Shown: positions 57,251-64,000 of the stretch, one piece after another | Layout of the letters: each line of letters starts with the position of its first letter | Numbering within the stretch: position 1 is the stretch's first letter | Assembly (NCBI RefSeq): GCF_013373865.1 | Contig: NC_050467.1 | Coordinates: 25,132,996-25,196,995 of the forward strand | From: Monomorium pharaonis | Taxonomy: Eukaryota; Arthropoda; Insecta; Hymenoptera; Formicidae | DNA: 64,000 nt | Direction of reading: 5' to 3' | Notes under the pieces: generated by a model | Database searches by the model: none | What the model was told of the DNA's origin: nothing | Seen by the model: only the letters and a program-made list of their open reading frames with translations | Program-made: the position numbers and the translations under genes

Positions 57251-59690
57251 GATCGTGAATCGGGTTTATTGCCGGTTAACAGTTACCTATTCGATCGTGC
57301 ACGTGTACGTGTCCAATGAGACACTATTCCGCGCCTCGATATCGATTTCTCGCGCGACCAATCTGCTCTAGATCGACCGCGAATTGCGTCTCAGCCGTTA
57401 CCAAACGTTGAGACCACCGAAAACTTTTGTGCGATATTTACTACGTATATTTTGAAATCTGTTTAATCACTAATCAAATTTTATATTGAGATTTATTTTC
57501 CTTTACGCTGTATTAAAATATGAAAAATTGCCACACATTTTACCATTAAAATGTATATCTTCTTTCCTACAAATCAAAATGACGGTCTTCTCGCAATTAA
57601 CATTTCGCAAAAGTGTCGAGACGACGATCATTAAGGCAGACGCGATTAATTCATTCATAAATTGCTGTATCGAATGATTTAAGTAACAGCGGATCGTGAC
57701 ACATTATTATATGTTTGCCAATTAGAAACGCGCGCGTGGGGAGAAAATATTCATATATTTATTTTACAAATTATTAAGAATTTTGACGCGACAAGCGTTT
57801 GTTTCCTCCAGCATACAACACGCTATGTGTTGAGTATTCGCGTTTGCTTATATGTTTACGTTAGCGTGGTCTAAAGATAACGGCGTGACTCATTTTGCAT
57901 GTGTCGTCGCTCTTTATTACCTTCCGTAACGCATTCGTGAAAAATGTTACGAAAAATTGCAATTCTTCCCCATTATCAGCGCGCATGATCAATTAATTCC
58001 CGCGATTCGTAAACATGTCATATGTCTATTTATCAAAGTAAATATTTTATGTGATTCGTTTTTATTCACCAAAGCGAGGAAAATAAATATTTCTTGTTCT
58101 CTTTTTCAATTTATCATAATTTAATTGCACATTAATTCGATCTTATTAACAGTATCATGCCGTTGCATGATATCCAGGTGAAATTATCAATATTGTTTTC
58201 GAAATTTTTGTTTACGAAATAAATTCACAGAACTATCTGTTCCGAATAATCGCAACGCGTTTTTACTTATTATTTGTCATTAATTGGACATTATATCTAT
58301 ATCGATCATTTATTAAGTATCGTTCTTGATTGAACACTTGATTGAATATTAGTAGAATATTTTATAAAAAATTAAGATACAAAAGTATTGTAAGTAAACA
58401 TAATGTTATAAATACATTGCCTTAAAATGGAGGGACCAACACAAATATTTAATTCTAGAACATAATTGTTCATCAATCCATCTTGCGTATAAATGCATAA
58501 TATTGTTTCTGTTATTAATCAATTGGATCATTCATGATACAGCAAGGTCTCTTTACTGTGCATCATAAATTACAGAATTATTATTACAAATAATAATATT
58601 AAAATATATAAATTATTTAAAGCAATTTATTAGAAATGTAAAAAAAGAGATATAATCATCAACAGTATTTTTATATAATTTTTTAGTCTCAGATACGTCA
58701 TGATTAAAGTTTATTATTTAGATAAATATGAAATAAGAAAAGAAATTAAAAAATTGATATTTGTAGAAAACATAAATTTACAAATTTTTATTCCTGCGTA
58801 ATATTCACATTTTATGATAAAGATTGAGACGTAATATTTGTATATTATTTTTATATGTATTTATGTAAAATAATTATATTTATAAAATATGATAAAAAAT
58901 ATTATTAATTTTTGAACGTCTTCATATTTCGCTTTCTTCTTTTTTCAAGTATGTTTTTAAAACTTAAAATCTGTGTTTTATTCGCTTCATATTTTTTTAG
59001 AATTAAATTCTTTATAAATTGTAAAAAGTAATATTTTGTTAAAATAATTGTCAATATGTGTGAAAAAGGATAAGAAATATTTTACAATCTTGCTATTTTA
59101 ATAAATTATTTTTATATAATTTAGGAAAGGTATTTATAATTATTAATTGTAAATTTATTCTAACTCGCTGTAGTCTCTTTATTAATATTTATATAAATAA
59201 CTTTATATTATTTGGAAATAAAGATAAAATGATAAGAGATCCGACGAATATTATGAAGCAAATGAATTTTTACATAAATTTCAGTTAGATGTCAGTTATA
59301 TTAAAAAGATATTTTGAGATAATATCTCTACTATTGACGGCATACAACAAGCTATCCGATATCAATATGTAAAAAAGATAATAATAAAGTTGTATTTCAG
59401 GAACATAAAATACGTATTGACAGCAAACTGAGTGTACGATAGATATTGCTTTATTTCATTTATTTTTTATTTCGGATTTCATGTTATTTCTGGTCGAATG
59501 TCATAAAAGTATAGAAAAGTATAAGGAATGTCATCAATATCAAAAGTACAGAATTTTGGATGTTACGACGAGCGGCTTATTATCATGTACGTTTTATAAT
59601 CTAACATCGGTGAAAATCGGTGAAAATTGACGGTGTCGTGACAAAGTGTTCTGTAGGAACGCATATTTAAATCGCTTGACGTAGTAATTT
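57251..59690. other. Gene-free, mainly AT-rich block
   Basis: From about 57400 the sequence is AT-rich with no coding signal. A short direct repeat ATCGGTGAAA occurs twice near 59605-59626. Confidence 0.3.
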
Positions 59691-62600
59691 ATATGAGTGC
59701 ACGCATGTAACGTTTAGTCACACGCACACGCGGACGCTCGATCGCACTGGTTGCGTTCGACCGCCATAACGAGGCGCCTAATGCTCGGCTAATTCCAGAA
59801 TTTATTCGTGCGAGATACATGACCGAGCCGCGGTGATTTATTCGTCGTTAATGCCAAAATATTTAGAGGTCGTGCGTACGCGCTAACTAATCCCCGACCG
59901 GTTCAATTAGCCGAGGTGCCACGGCCGGTGCAGGCATTCGTACGCCAGCTGGTCTAAACCGGTTTAGGATCGCGCTCGAGACGAGTTAATACAATGAAAT
60001 CGATGCAAAGTTAATCGTCTTTGCGTTGTAATATAGTCTGACTCTTCCAATCGACAACCGAGTATCTATTTCCCTCCTCACGAGTTCTCCTCAGTAATAT
60101 TAATCTTTGATTTTATTAAACGGATGTTGCGCTGTCTCATCAATAGTTGATTGTTTTAAGTAATATTTAATGTACTGATATTAATATTAATATTTAACTC
60201 TAACATGTATGTTTCTCACGGCATTTATTAAAAGACACGATGTTTTCCATTCCTCTTATAACTTACGTGTTCAAATATAATTGGATTAATAGGATATTTA
60301 TAAAAAATTGTGACTCACAAGATTAACGCGATTATTGAACATTTGCGATCATATATAGCACTGATGATACAGAATCTCCATGACATTTATACCGTCGGAA
60401 AAATTAAAATTTTTTTCATCTTTTTTCTATTTAAAATTAAAGGCTTTTTTAAGGGATTTTGATTATTAATAACTCTACGTGAGAGAAAAAGGCTAAATCC
60501 TCTATTTGCAGAGACATATTTCATACTTTTTTTGCAAAGTATTCCAATGCTATAACGTAATTCCGCGATTCTGCTGAAACTATCGTAGTCCCTAATCCGA
60601 TTATACACAATAATTATTAACGGCCGGTCCCGGGTACTTAATGTACAAAGTACGTAACGGACATGTTTACATAGGACCGACATCGAGATTATTCGTCGCA
60701 ATCCGGCGTTATTGTCTCTGTGGCTGGCGTATTCGGGCGATTGATTTACGACGATTTACGGCGTGTCCGAGGATAGACATCCGTTTCGTGGCACGTCCTG
60801 ACGTGGCGAGAATGACCCTCGTTAACGATCGATCATCGCTTCGTGGCAGCAGCCGTAGAGAGACGACCAAATGTGTACTCAGTCGTTGAGATATTCGTGC
60901 ATTATTAACCTGGCTGAGGGATACAAAGATAGTAGGAAGTAAATAATTTTGTGACAAATAATTTTAAAACATCTCGGGATAAGGTGGAAGATATATAGTC
61001 CATCACTTTTAGAGAGATATAATTTTCGGAGAAAAAAAAAAGAAATTCGAATCCGATATTGTTGGTAATTTTATTTATGAAAGAGAATATTGATTACAAT
61101 CGTATGATTTAATCCCGAAAACATCGTAAATACGTGAAGAAAGCGTTCCACAGCCGCGTCGCACATTAATCATTCTCGACTTAAAAAATTAATAAGCATA
61201 AGCGATACCGCATTCGGCATTTTGCCGGCTGGGCGACTAATCATTTTTTGTACCGAAATAATTCGACGTTTAATTTTTCTCGCGTCGGGATGCTTGAGAG
61301 ATGTCTAATATGCATCGCGACGAAAGGTCACGCATATCAAACTGAATTAACCTTCCTAATGAAGTCCAACAAAGTAGAAACGGAGGAGTTAACGGTATCC
61401 CGACAGTTTATGAACGATGATTGATGTGCCAAATCGGGAATGTGCACTCTTCTTCGTCTATCAGAGCAAAATCCGTGAGAGGAAATTAGACAATCAAATA
61501 TTTGTTAGTAGAAACCTACCTAATTGGATAATTAACATCTCGATTACATGTCCCGCGTAACGGCGTAACTCCTTGACACTCATTTCTCGGATATTGCGAA
61601 ACCTGAAAAAAAAAGAGGGACGTGCTTATAACTCTCTCTTGTGAGATTAAATTTTGTGTATATTATTACATATTCATTCCAATGATGTTGATCCTTTCAC
61701 CTTACTGATATTTTATGAGTTCTAGTTGAGTTTTAAAAACTAATTATTTCTTAATAAGATCTGTCAGTTTTCTGAAGGGAGGCAGAATGCACTTTCTCAT
61801 TGCTGAGATGCTAAAAATCATTTCGAATAATTATTCTCGGATTAAAAGTACTGGTAAATAAATTATTAAAGTTATTGGTTACTATTATGCATTTTTGGAC
61901 ATATAGATTTGCAGACTTCAGAAGAACTTAAAAAATATTTCTTATTTTAACCTTAGGGAGAATTTTAACCTTAGATCTTTTTTTATCTGCTGGCAGTTCT
62001 CTTTCTATATGATTTTTATCATCGTTATCTCGATTGCGAGGCAAATAGTTTTGTTCGCCCGTGCCACGGAACACGACTGTAAATTCTGGCGGGTAATAAT
62101 TGTCAGCAGTCTGTGATAATTACGGTGACGAGATGGTGGCGTCGGTACTGATGCGACTCGCTGATTCCTGATAAGATTTCCGCGGACGAAAGGTGCTGCG
62201 CGTCTCGATTTACGGACGGACGTGTTGTGTGTTGGATGCTATAAAGTTACCAAAAAGACGGCGGCGCAAAATGGAATACTAACGAGCGAACAAGGGTTGG
62301 TTATTTTTGGCAGGCATTGCGAATGATTTGTTACTTCTCTACTTCTCTAATTCGTTGCGAAAGCACCGCATCGGGCGATCTATGTAAATTACTGTACAGC
62401 TTTTTGATCTTTTTATCTTTAAGCTAAAATAAAAAAGAAAAGATGAAGCATGGACGGAAATTAGAATATAAATGTAAAATGATTTCCATTATACTGAAAT
62501 TTTGTTATAGTAATGACAATTTCCGTCGATATTTTGAAATTGCTAGATGAGAGAAGAAAGAGTGAAAGTAAGAGAACAACACGGGGCGCGAACTAAGAGC

Positions 62601-63970
62601 GAATCTCTCGTCGACTTTTTCTACTTATCGCGCGCATCAGGATCGACTCGTGCGATTCCGCGCGTGGTCGAAAGATACTTCGCGCACTAACGAGATAATG
62701 CGCGGTTACGGCGAAGGTAGACAGTATGGCCGATATATCCTTTTCATTCTCGTGCGAGAAAAAAGCGTTATTACAAAACGCAAGGGGGAAAGACCGAAAC
62801 GATGCGAGAGACGTAACGTGCACGCGGCCGATTATACTCCGCCAACTTTTCAAAGGGAACGAGGGTTATACAGTGTACCACCAGGTGAAATACGAATACT
62901 TTCCCGAGCTAATGAGATAATTCGCAGTTTCTGAAAAGAAAATCACTTCGAGCTAATGATCCTCCTCCTATCTTTCTTTCTCCCGTGAGATACGGGTAAA
63001 CTATACTCGCGCGCGGCTGCGTTTCGAAGGAATATTCACGCGAGATACGCTAAATTGAATTCCCAGAAGTAAATCGCGAGGTGACGATGTAGCGCGAATA
63101 ATAACTGTGTTTCGCGCCGGTAATAAGTCGTAATTGAAGGCATTTCGCGAGCCTCGGTATACAAATTGAAATTTATTCATACCGATCCTTTCTTCATCCG
63201 GCACGAAGAGCTACGTGAGAGCCAAACGTGGAATATGAATTGACAGAAACGCACAAAGACCGGATTTCAGAAAAGGGGAGATAAAGGAGCATTTATCTCG
63301 TTTCGGGGGCTAAAATTTTCTCATGAGAAAATGAGATACACACAGAGGCAAATTGAATAAGTTCCGTAATTTGTAAGATCTGTTTCAGAAACTTAGCCTT
63401 GTATTAAAATTTTGAATCTTACAAATGAAATTAAAAATAAACGCTAACAAAATATATAAGCAGTTTTAATTAAAGTTTACGAAAAAAAATTACGCAATCT
63501 GCTTCAGCTCAAAGAGTCTAGAATAGAAGAAGTGTTGCGAAGTTGTTGTGGCGCCGGTGCCTCTTCTCGTCAGCATCGAGCGTCATTATGACGCAAATGA
63601 TTCCCGATGCGGAATCGTGGACATTGTGCGCGACATTTGATGGATGACGAGCAATAAAACGACGCATTTGTGGGCGCGAACATGACGTGAGTTCGACGAG
63701 CGAGAAAATATCACTGAGGAGCATCAACTTAATGGCGCTCGTGCTATTATTCTTATTTATTGCCGCGTTGAGTTGCCGGCATTAAGCATAAATAATCTTG
63801 GGTAATTACGGATGCGCCGGGACGTCCGGGTCAATATGTTCGAGTTTCTTCGGGAATGTTTCACGAGCGATAAACCGGAACTAATAAAACTTGCGCGTTT
63901 TTTTTTTAAGTTTTTCAAACATACTTTTAATCCTCGAATCTAAACCTTGAAAAACTTTTTTTTTCAAGCT
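59691..63970. other. Gene-free stretch with regulatory character
   Basis: 59740-60010 is GC-balanced and rich in homeodomain-like words (GCTAATTCC, GTTAATGCC, CAATTAGCC) and E-box-like CACGCG. Similar texture occurs at 61180-61300 and 63540-63900. The remaining parts are AT-rich. No domain-bearing ORF. Looks like enhancer DNA, unproven. Confidence 0.25.
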
Positions 63971-63971
63971 A

Positions 63972-64000
63972 ATCTCTCTCCTCTGTCTCTCTCTCTCTCT
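63972..64000. repeat. (CT)n microsatellite, cut by window end
   Basis: CT-rich run continuing to the last base. Confidence 0.85.

Overview
The window reads as nuclear DNA of an insect, most likely a hymenopteran and plausibly an ant. Genes at the left end have small introns and use the standard code. The rest is a mosaic of CpG-rich (0.5-0.6 GC by eye) and AT-rich blocks, with many short palindromic elements and simple repeats and almost no coding sequence. The species call is inference from style. No ribosomal, bacterial or CRISPR features were seen.

Left end (1-6.5 kb) holds the two clear genes, both on the minus strand. The first is the 5' part (two exons) of an F-box gene resembling FBXW4, which runs off the left edge. 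The second is a complete nine-exon major facilitator gene of the MFSD6 type (2773-5555, 534 codons predicted), in which all splice phases agree. A 638-bp fold-back element sits in intron 1 of the F-box gene. Upstream of the transporter, on the plus strand, a short exon-like ORF reads through a start matching MPRRK and ends at a donor site. It is a weak candidate for the first coding exon of a zinc-finger developmental regulator.

7.9-11.8 kb is the first accessory area. A 1361-bp hAT-type element (7935-9295) has inverted ends of about 98 bp and an exact 8-bp target duplication, and carries a nested 95-bp palindromic MITE. To its right come a CpG-rich stretch with a TATA box (9771) and then a four-unit tandem array of about 247 bp per unit. 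Each unit carries a 64-nt cassette bounded by a good acceptor and a GTGAGT donor and open in one frame. This looks like an array of alternative exons and is one of the two most interesting findings.

12-51 kb and 54-64 kb contain no gene that I can support. They hold simple repeats, several mobile-element remnants (Penelope-like fragments with GIY-YIG sequence at 16.7 and 20.8 kb, and Tc1/mariner-like elements ending in CACTG), hairpins, homeodomain-type TAATTA clusters and a duplicated 39-40-bp motif (39.1 and 39.95 kb). This fits a regulatory desert or giant intron of a developmental gene, but conservation could not be tested.

51.4-54.0 kb is a distinct AT-rich insertion zone and the second main finding. 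It holds an intact 153-codon minus-strand ORF of unknown family with a TATA box just upstream and a stop codon inside its AATAAA signal, a decayed duplicate of that gene's 3' end, a broken two-zinc-finger fragment, a tRNA-like fold, and a nuclear copy of mitochondrial ND4 split by unrelated DNA. The compact gene style suggests capture from a DNA virus or a virus-like element; this is inference.
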